Shown: in pieces, positions 54,869 to 64,000 of the stretch
Position numbering within the stretch: the first letter of the stretch is position 1
Layout: every line of letters begins with the position of its first letter
Assembly (NCBI GenBank): GCA_016169945.1
Contig: JADLSH010000158.1
Coordinates: forward strand, 345,001-409,000
Origin: Trachythela sp. YZ-2020
Lineage: Eukaryota; Cnidaria; Anthozoa; Malacalcyonacea; Clavulariidae
Reading direction: 5' to 3'
Length of the DNA stretch: 64,000 nucleotides
Translations under genes and position numbers: made by a program
Notes under the pieces: model-generated
Told to the model about the DNA's origin: nothing
What the model saw: only the letters and a program-made list of their open reading frames with translations
The model's database searches: none

Positions 54869-56065
54869 ATGGACTTTCCACAGGAGTATACAGTAGCAAA
54901 AAAGCTGGCACGCATCTCGGCAAGCACCGCAGATGACAACGAAGCCACTGAGAAAGTTGGCCATATTCTCAATGTCAGTGACAATGAGTACACTTCGCAA
55001 GAGACTTCAAACAAATCCATTATAGATCACTCAAAAATGGTTAACATGATACAAAGTTCAGAGACTAGTAGCGAGTTAACCAGATTGAGAAGAGAAAACC
55101 TTGAATTCAGTAAAAAACCAAAACGATTCATTGACTGAGAGAGTAAATAATTTATGCTATATTTTAGCAGACCTTCAGGGTAAAGCTAAAGCTGCCGAGG
55201 AATAGAAAGCCAGCCTAGTTACGGCCATTAAGTTATTGTATAAAGACTCGGACGAAAATCAGAATCATTCAAAAATTAATCCGGCAGAACTAATTAATTC
55301 TAGTGAAGTACAACGTCATCATCAGCAGTCAAGTGAACCGTTAAATTTGAATTTTTAAACGAATTATCGTTTTTCTGCCCTCGACGTTGATGAACCTATT
55401 GAAAACAATTATTCCGGTGTAGGAAATACTGATAATACTAGTCAAGTAATCCAAATGAACACTGACCGAGAAGCTTCTGCTGTGCAAGATCAGTTCAAAA
55501 CTCCCGTTGGTGACTTTAGAACTGTGAATACCGGTGGCAAGCAGACCAGCCAGCAGCAACACGTTAACGTGGCCGTATTGGGAGACTCTATGCTTAAATA
55601 TCTAAATTCCTCAAAATTACGCAAAAGTTTAAAATGTAATGTTCACGTAAAGACTTTCTTTGGAGCTAAGGTTGTTGAAATGCATCATTATGCCAAACCA
55701 GAGAGACTCACACTCCTGATTTTCTAATTCTGCACGTTGGTACAAACGATTTACAACAAAGTTCTCCCCATCAGATTTCTACATCATTAGCCACCCTTGG
55801 ACAGGAAAGTAAGAGGAATAGTAAGTCCGTCGACGAAGTTAATTATCTCTGAAGTAATAACGCGAAATGATGACCCACAGATAAACGCGAAAGTCAAACA
55901 AGTCAACTCCAAACTTTCGAAGGTATGTACGAATAATAAATGGGGACGCGTAACTCATAAAAACATTTTACAAAAACACTTAAATCCATATGGAGTTAAT
56001 CTTAATAAACAAGGAACAGCAATCTTAGACAAGAACCTCACTGATTCTATAAAACTTAGTAATTG
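54869..56065 (+). pseudogene. LINE-3 ORF1 with SGNH-esterase-like domain
   Basis: The start MDFPQEYTVAKKLARIS leads into a Ser/Thr-rich and coiled region broken by stops (55137, 55350). From 55565 the SGNH pattern appears: VAVLGDSMLKYLN (Ser block), FFGAKVVEMHHYAKP, then in another frame LHVGTNDLQQ (Asn block, 55735). After a further shift KLIISEVITRNDDP and HLNPYGVNLNKQGTAIL follow. An esterase domain in ORF1 is known for CR1-clade LINEs, and its role is thought to be membrane or nuclear entry. In my recollection the last block normally contains GLHLN or VHLN. Here it is VNLN, so the catalytic His would be lost. Confidence 0.7.
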
Positions 56066-56189
56066 ACCGACTGTACATTTTAGTCCCACAGTGGTTAGAA
56101 GCCGAAATAACTCCAAACATATTGAAATTATGAATACTTTTCAACTTCAACAACATACCCGTATTGGGGACAATAAAACGCTAGAATCA

Positions 56190-57914
56190 GGAGTCAATGA
56201 CCAATATCAGTGATAATAGTCTTGTTTATATATGCCGAAAGATTAGCCTACCTAAAGAGTCACCTAAAATTGTATTCACTAGGCAATTTAAAAACTACAA
56301 ATCTACTCGCTTTGCATGTGATTTAAGTCAAATTATTTATCCTATAAACCCATCGAGCGATCCTAACATATAGTATGGGAAGATTTCAAGTCTAAATTTT
56401 TAAGTATTGCCGATAAACATGCGCCAATTAGACGGCGTCGTGTTAAACGTGGATACAAGCCATGGCTCACAAATGATATTAAGCATTTGATTTACCGTAG
56501 AGACTTTCTTAAAAGGCAATCTGTACGGCTAAGATCCACACATTATGATAAGGCCTATAAAAGATACAAAAATAACCTTAATAACTGATTAAAACTCGGA
56601 AAGAACAATATTTTAAAACAAAACTTATATAGTAATTCGGAAAATAATAAAGAAAGCTGGCAATCTATTAATGAGCTTTTAGGAAAAAAACCTAAGACCA
56701 CATACGTCAAACAATTAAACATTGACGATGAAATTATAACTGGCAATCATAATATTGCTGATTGTTTTAACCAATATTTTTCTACAATAGGCTGTAATCT
56801 ATCAGATAACAGTGACAATGTCATTGATCCTCTCGCGTTCGTGACTCCTGTTGAAACTCTTTCACACTATTACTGCAACGGAATTCACTGAAACACTAAA
56901 TCAAATTAAGTCTAAGAAATCAGCAGGAGAGGACGGCATTAGTACTAGATTTTGAAAGATGCAACTCCGTGTAATTGCTGAGCCTTTGATTTACATTTTT
57001 AAAATTTCCCTGCTACCAGGAATACTTCCTGAAGATTGGAAATTAGCTAAAGTGTTGCCGATATATAAGGAAGGGAACAAAACTAATTGTTGAAATTACA
57101 GACCAATTTCTGTAATCTCTGCATGTTGTTGCCAAACTGTTCGAAATGTTAGGTAAAACCAGTTAAAAACTTATGTGACAATAAATAATATTCTTCAACA
57201 GCATCAGTCTGGTTTCCGTCCACAACGGTCCACGGAAACAGCACTCCTTAACTCCATAAATGATTGGTTGTACAATATGGATAATGGCTTAATTAATGGG
57301 GTTCTATTTCTAGATCTTAAAAAAGCTTTTGACGCTGTTGATCATAAAATTCTAATATCTAAACTTGACTTATACGGAGTAAGGGGGACTAGCCTTCAAT
57401 GGTTTAAGTCCTATCTCTGGAACAGGAAACAAATTTGCCTAGTCAATGGCAAAGTCTTCTGCAAGAATTGTAAGGTGTGGTGTCCCGCAAGGTCTAACCT
57501 TGGTCCCATCTTATTTCTCTTGTATATTAACGATCTACCGAACTGTTTGGAGATAACTCGACCAACGTTATTTGCTGATGACACAAATATCACTTGTAAG
57601 GGACAATGTCCTTTCGAAATGATGGAGCGAGTACCAACATTAGTAAACTTTCAAAATTGCAAAGGAGAGCAGCGCGCGTGATAACTGGGGACACATATGA
57701 AGTTCGTTCTAAACAAATATTAGAAAACCTTAAATGGAAACAGATTGAAAAAACTTTAAATAAACGGGAAGCAATAGTGACGTTTAAAGCATTAACAGGG
57801 CTACTGCCTGAACATCTTGCAGAGGTTTTTACTAAATGTGAGAACAATAGTTACTATTTGAGGAGTAACTATACCAAATTAACTTTGCCAAAACCGAACT
57901 TCAAAGTAAAATAA
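56190..57914 (+). pseudogene. LINE-3 ORF2 remnant (endonuclease tail and reverse transcriptase)
   Basis: Order: SDNSLVYICRKISLP; FLSIADKHAPIRRRRVKRGY and PWLTNDIKHLIYRRDFLKRQ (56390-56515); SWQSINELLGKKPKT (56655); then the reverse-transcriptase HQSGFRPQRSTETALLNSIN (57205), FLDLKKAFDAVDHKILISKL (57305), LGPILFLLYINDLPNCLE (57500) and LFADDTNITC (57565). The C-terminal LQRRAARVITGDTYEVRSKQ follows only ~40 bases later, which shows the internal deletion. Confidence 0.85.
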
Positions 57915-58519
57915 CAAATAATCTTGAAAACCTATCAGTGATATCTTCTAAACAGCGGTTAACTCTTTCTCGAAGGATGTATTGTATATAGGTCTTTAAA
58001 GACCTACGACTTTGCAGCTCCTTATCTCTGGTTGGAGGCACCAAACATGGACAAAAATACTACCTTTCGATTCAGCGTTTTACGATCTCTTTAGATAAGT
58101 AAATTTTGTTTGTTTACAACGCTTTGCGGCCGATTTAGCCCCTTTTAAACACTGCTTTGTTTACAAATTAAAAAAATTTAAACTAATTAAAAATTAATTT
58201 CGCTTTCTTACCTTTGGTTTAAATGCTACAAACTAGGAAATACCACCATTCGACAGCGATTCAAAATATCTACTCACAGCCGCCATTTTGTTAAATTACG
58301 AAATAATCTAGTAGTCTATATGAGGATATTTTCACCAACATCAAAGGAAATTTAGTTTGTTTGAGCCAGTTATGGCTATCTTGACATTGTATATAGTGAT
58401 TAAGCTTTGTTTATGCAATATAGTGAATATAGTGTAATTTAGATATAGTATACTCGGCCCTTTGAAAATCAGAAAATTACTGAATAGGCTACCGTGTGTA
58501 AAAAAATTTAATACAAAAT
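57915..58519. other. No gene recognised
   Basis: Sequence beyond LINE-3. AT-rich, with no repeats or open frames that I can support. Confidence 0.35.
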
Positions 58520-58745
58520 AAAGAATAAGTGTTACTTCGTGTATCTTTATACCTTTATTAATCCTTCCTAATGTTTTTCAACTGATGGTCTTAACCTTCT
58601 TTTCTCGTGACTTCTATCAACTCCTATAATGCCCCAAATTCCGGCGCTCAAAATTCTCACTTTCTTTTCGAAATTCCAAATTTCAACTGATTGTGCTCAA
58701 AGCAGTACGATGTCTTTAATGCTTTTCCCAGTTCATAAGGGAAGA
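58520..58745 (+). repeat. Fourth, partial P unit
   Basis: GTGTTACTTCGTGTATCTTTAT through CAAAGCAGTACG and TCTTTAATGCTTTTCCCAG match the first ~200 bases of P (38450-38680). Similarity ends abruptly, so this is a truncated or dispersed copy outside the triplicated locus. Confidence 0.7.
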
Positions 58746-60435
58746 GTCAAATATATGTTTCTGCCAAACAGTACTTGTAACCCCTCCCACCCATTGTCCC
58801 ACCCTACCAAAAATGTCAGGGGCTAATATCGGATAATTTGTAATAAATTATAATTCTGTATTGTTTTTAAAGTACACTAGTTAGAGTGCCCCGGCATAAA
58901 CGTTTGTCATGAAAACTGGAAGAGGAGTATATGACACTTTTGCTTTATTCAACTGCGCGTTTCGTCATACACTTGGCCTGGATTTGTTATGAAATGTGAT
59001 TCAGAGTTTCATTCACCGCCAATATTCATGATTGTCATCATTCAACATTTGTTTCCGACATTGAAGTTATTTCGGATATTGAAGTTGTTTATTATTCAAC
59101 ATATTTTCGATATTGAAGTTAAATCGGACATTGAACATGTATATTATTGAACACATCAGTTTTCGACATTCAAGTTAAATCGGACATTGAACATACCGAT
59201 TATTCAGCACTCATCAGAAGTTGACAATAAATCAACACATGAGAAGTTGAATATTGACGGCGATAGATCATAGCGTGAAATGTCCGCCAATATTAATTAA
59301 CATAATTCACATCACCCCCCCCCCCCCGGTACAGACACAAGCGAAAATTTCGTATCGCCGTGTTAGTTTAAAACCAAGGTATATAGCGCGAGTCCGTTTT
59401 TGGAAATAGGGAATTGTTTATAATAAAGTAACAGTAACATGAGCTTTCATAGAATTTATAACGTCTAAAACTAAATCAAGTAAGAACGACACGAGCAAGA
59501 TTCAGTCGCCATGATACGACCTATAACCGTATAACCATATACGCAAAGGCCGCAAAAGGAAAAGACCGAAAAATTATTAGTTTATAAGATCACCACCGCG
59601 GCACCATGCACCGATGCTGAAACCTCAATAAAACCCAACAGTATATGTATTGAGCATCGTCAAGAAACTGAATCGCTTTAATTATGAGTTCATTATCTCT
59701 ATGAAAGTCTAGTGAGACTGTGAGAGGCTTCCAAACTGAAACACTCTTGTGAAATTGTGACACGTACATTGAAAAGATTCACTTAAAATATCATACAGGA
59801 ATTAATTACATTTGTGACCTGCCGTAATTCCTAATAAAACTCAAATTGTCTACAAGACTTAATGGTAAACCCCAATTCGTGGGTAAAACAGCGAATACCG
59901 AGTGACAAGATACTGTCTGGTAATGAACAAAGTGACTGTCAGTGTTTATCCTTTGTTTATCTAATGGTAACTGGTGTTGTAATCCTAATCGTGTGCAAAT
60001 CCACTTCTTGAAAAGCACTCGGATAAGCACTCTCAAACAAACCTATCCAAACCCGAAAGCAAAACGCAATTCAAACAATTAAAAGTATATAATTATATAG
60101 TCCTCATGGAAATCAGCTCAAGTCAACTCAAGTCGTGCCTTCATTCGATATAAATTTCTTGGCTAAGCTGATGCTAGACTTGCTCCAAGTCGACCTCTGC
60201 TAGTCGAGAGCAAAATCGGGCGTGTGAGCGCGAGCCAGCCTCGTACCCAGGCGCTTTAACGTGCTAAGCGGTTGCGTGACGCGCGCGTTGAAACTGTAGT
60301 GCACAGCCACGACGGACGGGTTTAGCGCCTGGCAGAAAACGTGTTGAAAAGTGAGATTTTGGTCGAAAAGTGAGATTTCAAAACTTTTGTTGAACTTTGA
60401 GGATTTTTAGCGCTTTTAGCTTGCTTTTCTCGACG
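58746..60435. repeat. Spacer with degenerate GACATTGAAGTTAAATCG tandem repeat
   Basis: Between 59040 and 59215 the motif TTTCGACATTGAAGTTAAAT and variants recur about seven times, alternating with TATTATTCAACAT. A C-run lies at 59317-59328. The segment 60230-60330 is comparatively CpG-rich and could be a promoter for the candidate exons that follow. No gene is supported in the rest. Confidence 0.4.
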
Positions 60436-60439
60436 AAGC

Positions 60440-60968
60440 ATGGATGAGATCGATGAATCTCTTCAAAATATTACTTTTGAAGGTAAATTTGTATGAATTT
60501 TTTTTGTTATATATTCGAATATGATTTAATATACCATTAATAATAGTGGAATATAGTTATGTATTAATGTAAAATTATTAAAAGAGTACAATGTTGTCTC
60601 TTCACAGATTCGATATCTTATAGACACCAAAAGCAGAGATAACCAGGTAAGTATAGTGTAATATATTAGTGATATGTCTTGAAAACCAGTAGATATTAAA
60701 ATATAGTGAATATAGCAAGGGGCAAGTGCACTTTAGCTGCATGAAGAGCATACCTGTGACATATGTCGAAGCTAGCTAGCTCTTTGTATAATTTTGTATT
60801 GTTTAAATCTAAACAAGTTTATATAATAATATATTGGGCTGATTTGCCATTTCATTTAGTATCGACAGATTTTGACAGATACTGTTTTGTCTAATATAGG
60901 GCCTATGTCATTGATATCACAGACATTGAGTGATTTTACTATTTTTGTTCCTGCATCACATACCAAAG
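60440..60968 (+). other. Candidate small exons (uncertain gene)
   Basis: ATG at 60440 in the context AAGCATGG reads MDEIDESLQNITFE and meets a donor-like GAAG|GTAAAT. A 39-nt stretch bounded by TTCACAG and CAG|GTAAGT lies at 60608-60646. A third open stretch after GTATCGACAG at about 60871 reads TDTVLSNIGPMSLISQTLSD and FTIFVPASHTK before AAAG|GTATGA. Splicing 1+2 in the first frame stops after about 25 codons. A second ATG (60445) gives a continuous frame through all three. No domain is certain (the last exon is faintly FAS1-like). Confidence 0.2.
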
Positions 60969-61214
60969 GTATGAAATCCAATCATCAGAGCATAAATCAC
61001 CACTTTCCCACAAAAGTCATCAATGGTTGGGTCATTAACTGGTGCATAATTTTGACATCTTTTCATAGTTCTAGATAATCCAACAAGAAGGATGAAATTG
61101 TGTGAAGAAATTCAACATGTTGTGTTTGCTTAAAATGACTCATTTGTCAAACAGTCTGATTTAAAATGAATTTACTTGATCAAACTGATGCAAGCAAAAA
61201 TCTGTTAACACTAT

Positions 61215-61439
61215 CGCCCGTATTCTAAAAGCTCACTCACACTCACACTCAATGAGTGGAGGTTCAATCTGAGCTTCTCTTGAGTGTTAATTCTGTTTTT
61301 GAATAGCTGGAGGGTTAGTGCCGTACCTTACTATGTGACTCCTCCAGTTATTAAAAAACAGCATTGACACTCATGAAAAGCTCAGATTGAACCTCCACTC
61401 ATTGAGTGTGAGTGTGAGTGAGCTTTTAGAATACGGGCG
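61215..61439. mobile_element. MITE with CGCCCGTATTCTAAAAGCTC ends
   Basis: Perfect terminal inverted repeats of about 60 bases including (CTCACA)-type subrepeats. TAT is found on both sides (61212-61214 and 61440-61442). 225 bp, non-coding; TA or TAT target. Confidence 0.8.
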
Positions 61440-61442
61440 TAT

Positions 61443-62122
61443 GTGTTACAGTCAGTTTTCCTGATCGAATGTATCAAGAATGAAGCTTAATAATTATTCT
61501 TAATAATTATTAAGCTATTTGTCCTATCTGACAGAAGAATTAAATAATGAGTACACACACAAAAATGTATTGTTTATTGATTTTAAAATTAAAAATATAA
61601 ATGTATATCTTTTACATACTCTGATTGTATTTTATCACTAAGATAATTTGACAGAAAAATGTTACTGCTAAGTATGACCAATGGTCAACACTTTGTGGAT
61701 GCAAATTTCAACATGCATACTTGTTCTGGTTTCCCCAATTCAGCTTCATGTGAGCGGCAAACACTGGGGGTGAAGGAGATGGTTGCAATGCCCTTTGAGT
61801 GTTTTGTATATGCAAGATACTGCTAAACTAAATAACTAATAGAGTTGTAACAAGGTTTTTCAACCATGATAACTTGATATATATCCTCGTCATCGTCATT
61901 CATCAAGTATATTTGCAATAAATTTAAGCCAAATGAAACTGAAAAACAGAACATTACTGCCCAGTATGAAATCTTGTATTTTTAAGAGCCGGACAGTCGT
62001 GCGGAAATTTATCGTGTGCGCCAAGACACCCAAATTATTCTACAATGTTTAAGCCAGTTTCAACGAATTAACATCCTCATCTAATATTTTTGTGCGCCAA
62101 TTGTTGCGCCGGCCAACACACT
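61443..62122. other. No gene recognised
   Basis: AT-rich spacer. CTTAATAATTATTCTTAATA near 61488 is a small palindrome. Nothing else is supported. Confidence 0.35.
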
Positions 62123-62226
62123 GGCGCTTTCTCGATATATGAGCAACTAACCCTAATCTTAACCCCTAACCTAACCCTAATAATCCTTAATGCCTATTCC
62201 GGTTGCTCATATATTGAGAAAGAGCC
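62123..62226. mobile_element. 104 bp MITE with telomere-like core, duplication AACACACT
   Basis: GGCGCTTTCTCGATATATGA and the imperfect complement end the element. AACACACT lies at 62115-62122 and 62227-62234. The centre reads CTAACCCTAATCTTAACCCC and CTAACCTAACCCTAA, an interstitial telomere-like stretch. The 8 bp duplication suggests hAT mobilisation. Confidence 0.8.
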
Positions 62227-62234
62227 AACACACT

Positions 62235-62736
62235 TGGGCACTGAACATGTGAAGGTTCCAGCTCTTTCTTTCCATACTTAGATTACTGCAATAGAAGCTA
62301 ACTAGAAGAGTCAAAATATGCAAGTAAACCATATTTGCACCTACAATATTTTACAAAGTGTCTGTCACTGAAAAACAGAACATTACTTTTACGTAAAGGA
62401 AAGGAATAGAAAGGAACGTTTACGTAAACGAATAGAATTAAACGTGCCTTATACGAGAATGTTTTATTTACACGTTTATACCGGAGGTTATTAACACAAC
62501 ACAACATCGTATTGAAGACAATGAACTGAAAGTAGAAATAGAAAAGAAGTACATTTAGCTTAACATGCTTTTGTGGGAAGAGTATAGGCACTGATTGTTC
62601 TTATTATTGTGTAGATATGTGTATTTGTTCAATATAATTTATTAATTTTAATTTCGTTAATAGACATTTCACAAATTAGCATTTTAATAGCTAAATAAGC
62701 TGATATCAGGCATGCCAGAAAAAGCCAGTGTATACC
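62235..62736. other. No gene recognised
   Basis: A 97-codon minus-strand frame (62298-62591) has no recognisable domain. Short TTTACGTAAA-type palindromes occur at 62390-62430. Confidence 0.35.
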
Positions 62737-63815
62737 TGGCTTTTAGGGAAGCTCTTCAGGAAATCAGAGTCGTAAGCGTGACACCGAGCTAGCTGTCTGA
62801 CAAAGCAGATAATAGAATTTAGTTAAATTATTGTTCATCATGTCTTGGAAATTCATTGTCTGTTTCCTCAGCATCTTCTGCCAGCTAGTTTCTCCTGCAT
62901 ATTTAGTACATTCAAGGAACTGACACATATTATTGCAGACGTTTGTTGCTTTCTTGCAAGAACATCTGGTTAAGCAACAAGTTTTTCATTTACAGTAACA
63001 GTCCCAAAGCAAAACATCAGGAGCGCATTTACCGTCCATCCATACAACAGATATATGACCTTTCTCATTAGTTTTTCAAGATGATTGACAGTTTTGGTGC
63101 ATTAAAGGTGGAACATGTTGACCGATTCCATATTGCTGCTTGATAATTTGCTTTCTGTGTATGCTTGAAAATGTAATTATGAATTGGATGGATGGTTAAT
63201 GTTCTCCAGATATTTTTCTTCACCCATTAGCTGGCAATGCGCCCTACTTTAGTATTTTACTGTCTAACGCCGGACGATTTTATTCATCAATGGGAGGGTA
63301 CTGCCAGTTAAGGACTGTTACTATAAGGAGTCATCCATAACTATCCAGATTTGCACAAGTGTACAAACCGTCTGCTAGGGGGTTCATGACCTATATCTGG
63401 TTTTTTAAATGTAGATGGTAGATCCATCATCAGGGGCAATTGGAAAAAGGTGCACTCTCTGTACGCTTGTGAAAATGTTGATAATTATGGATAGTCTGGT
63501 GGTATTACCGGGCTCAAAAGGTAGGCAAACCCTAAGTGCAAAACTGATTGCTTAACCAGAAGATGGTCTTCCAAGAAGGCAACAAACGTATGCAATTATT
63601 TGTGCCAGTTCCTTGAATGCACAATAAAATGAAGGAGAAACAGGCAGAAGATGCGTAGGAAACAGACAATTTCGAAGTGATGATAAAAAATAATTTAACA
63701 TAATTCTGTTTTCCATGAAAGCAAATATAAATCTGCTTTGTCAGACAGCTAGCTGCACGTGTCACGGTTCCAACCCAGATTTCCAGCTGCTTTTCCTAAA
63801 AGCAAGGTACACAGG
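62737..63815. repeat. Diverged inverted repeat, ~250 bp arms
   Basis: 62737-62985 and 63547-63815 are inverse copies at moderate identity. Shared blocks: GCTAGCTGTCTGACAAAGCAGAT, TTTCCTCAGCATCTTCTGCC against its complement, and CATCTGGTTAAGCAA. The middle also has an inner inverted pair (63348-63380 against 63450-63492). It is probably an old foldback or TIR element. No target duplication found. Confidence 0.6.
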
Positions 63816-63855
63816 TAAAATCGTACCGACATCAAAAACACCGCGAAGTGTAAAA

Positions 63856-64000
63856 ATGGCGGTAGGCGCCAATTTTGGAGCAAAATTACAAAAAAACTGG
63901 GGGTTTTCGTGCTTGGGAACAAGAAAATTCGAACAGAGCGTATCAAAAACTACAGATAGATGCTATTACTTTTTAGCACCGCGATGGAGGCAACGGAATT
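63856..64000 (+). other. Open frame reaching the window edge
   Basis: ATG in the good context AAAATGGCGG reads MAVGANFGAKLQKNWGFSCL and stays open for 48 codons to the end of the window. It could be the first exon of a gene beyond the edge or chance. A second well-placed ATG lies at 63984. Confidence 0.2.

Larger units (their letters stand above)
54860..57914 (+). mobile_element. CR1-like LINE remnant with ORF1 and ORF2 (LINE-3)
   Basis: ORF1 remains span 54869-56065 and ORF2 remains 56190-57914, in the same orientation. The start of the ORF2 endonuclease is missing (the first recognisable motif is SDNSLVYICRK at 56205). A further deletion near 57595-57620 removes the segment between the FADD motif and the C-terminal domain. 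The element is dead. Confidence 0.88.

Noticed and set aside
1..64000. CRISPR arrays, operons or prokaryotic genes
   Set aside because: No spaced direct repeats with unique spacers; gene density and element types are eukaryotic.

Overview
This is a gene-poor, AT-rich animal genome window in which most of the DNA is mobile-element sequence. Single-exon receptor-type and secreted-protein genes, CR1/L2-like LINEs (one with an SGNH-esterase-like ORF1), a HARBI1-like fragment and tRNA-derived SINEs all fit an invertebrate, and a cnidarian (anthozoan) is my best guess. That is inference; nothing in the sequence names the species.

Two genes look intact. One, on the minus strand at 3472-4932, encodes a Cys-rich secreted protein with a stanniocalcin-like core. 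The other, on the minus strand at 49662-50735, encodes a class A GPCR of amine-receptor type that has Asn where amine receptors carry the ligand-binding Asp of TM3. Weak candidates for further exons lie at 60440-60960 and at the right edge.

From about 9.5 to 49.4 kb the window is one locus present three times: A (9478-38189), A' (38190-42240) and A'' (about 42640-49440). Each copy is built from diverged ~1.5-2 kb units (P, Q, R) that share a CCAAT-like block, a TATA-bearing block and a short conserved core. Copies A' and A'' act as built-in empty sites for A. They show that A was enlarged to nearly 29 kb by successive insertions: a 2.1 kb insertion with a GGGGCCGG-ended element; a foldback carrying small zinc-finger genes in both arms and in its loop; a 201 bp hairpin; two TTAA-targeted elements stacked at a single TTAA site (with a hAT element nested inside the larger one); a TA-flanked element rich in GGAGT motifs; a 2.07 kb palindrome with a 5 bp target duplication; and a 9.3 kb giant foldback whose arms hold a 19 bp minisatellite, a 7 bp satellite and LINE sequence. 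A' and A'' carry their own private hAT-type insertions.

The left 9.5 kb holds a HARBI1-like pseudogene, a TTA-flanked MITE, a SINE, the secreted-protein gene and a 2.7 kb element with perfect 29 bp terminal inverted repeats. That element contains a broken gene with a C-x2-C motif and interrupts a copy of a sequence whose uninterrupted version lies at 1431-1965. The right 14 kb holds the GPCR, two decayed LINEs on the plus strand, a fourth partial P unit, and several small MITEs, one of which has telomere-like CCCTAA repeats at its centre.

No CRISPR array, operon, rRNA or intact tRNA gene was seen. Target-site duplications (TTA, TTAA, TA, ACAAT, ATATT, four 8 bp hAT-type, two 9 bp) were read directly, so many element boundaries are exact to the base.
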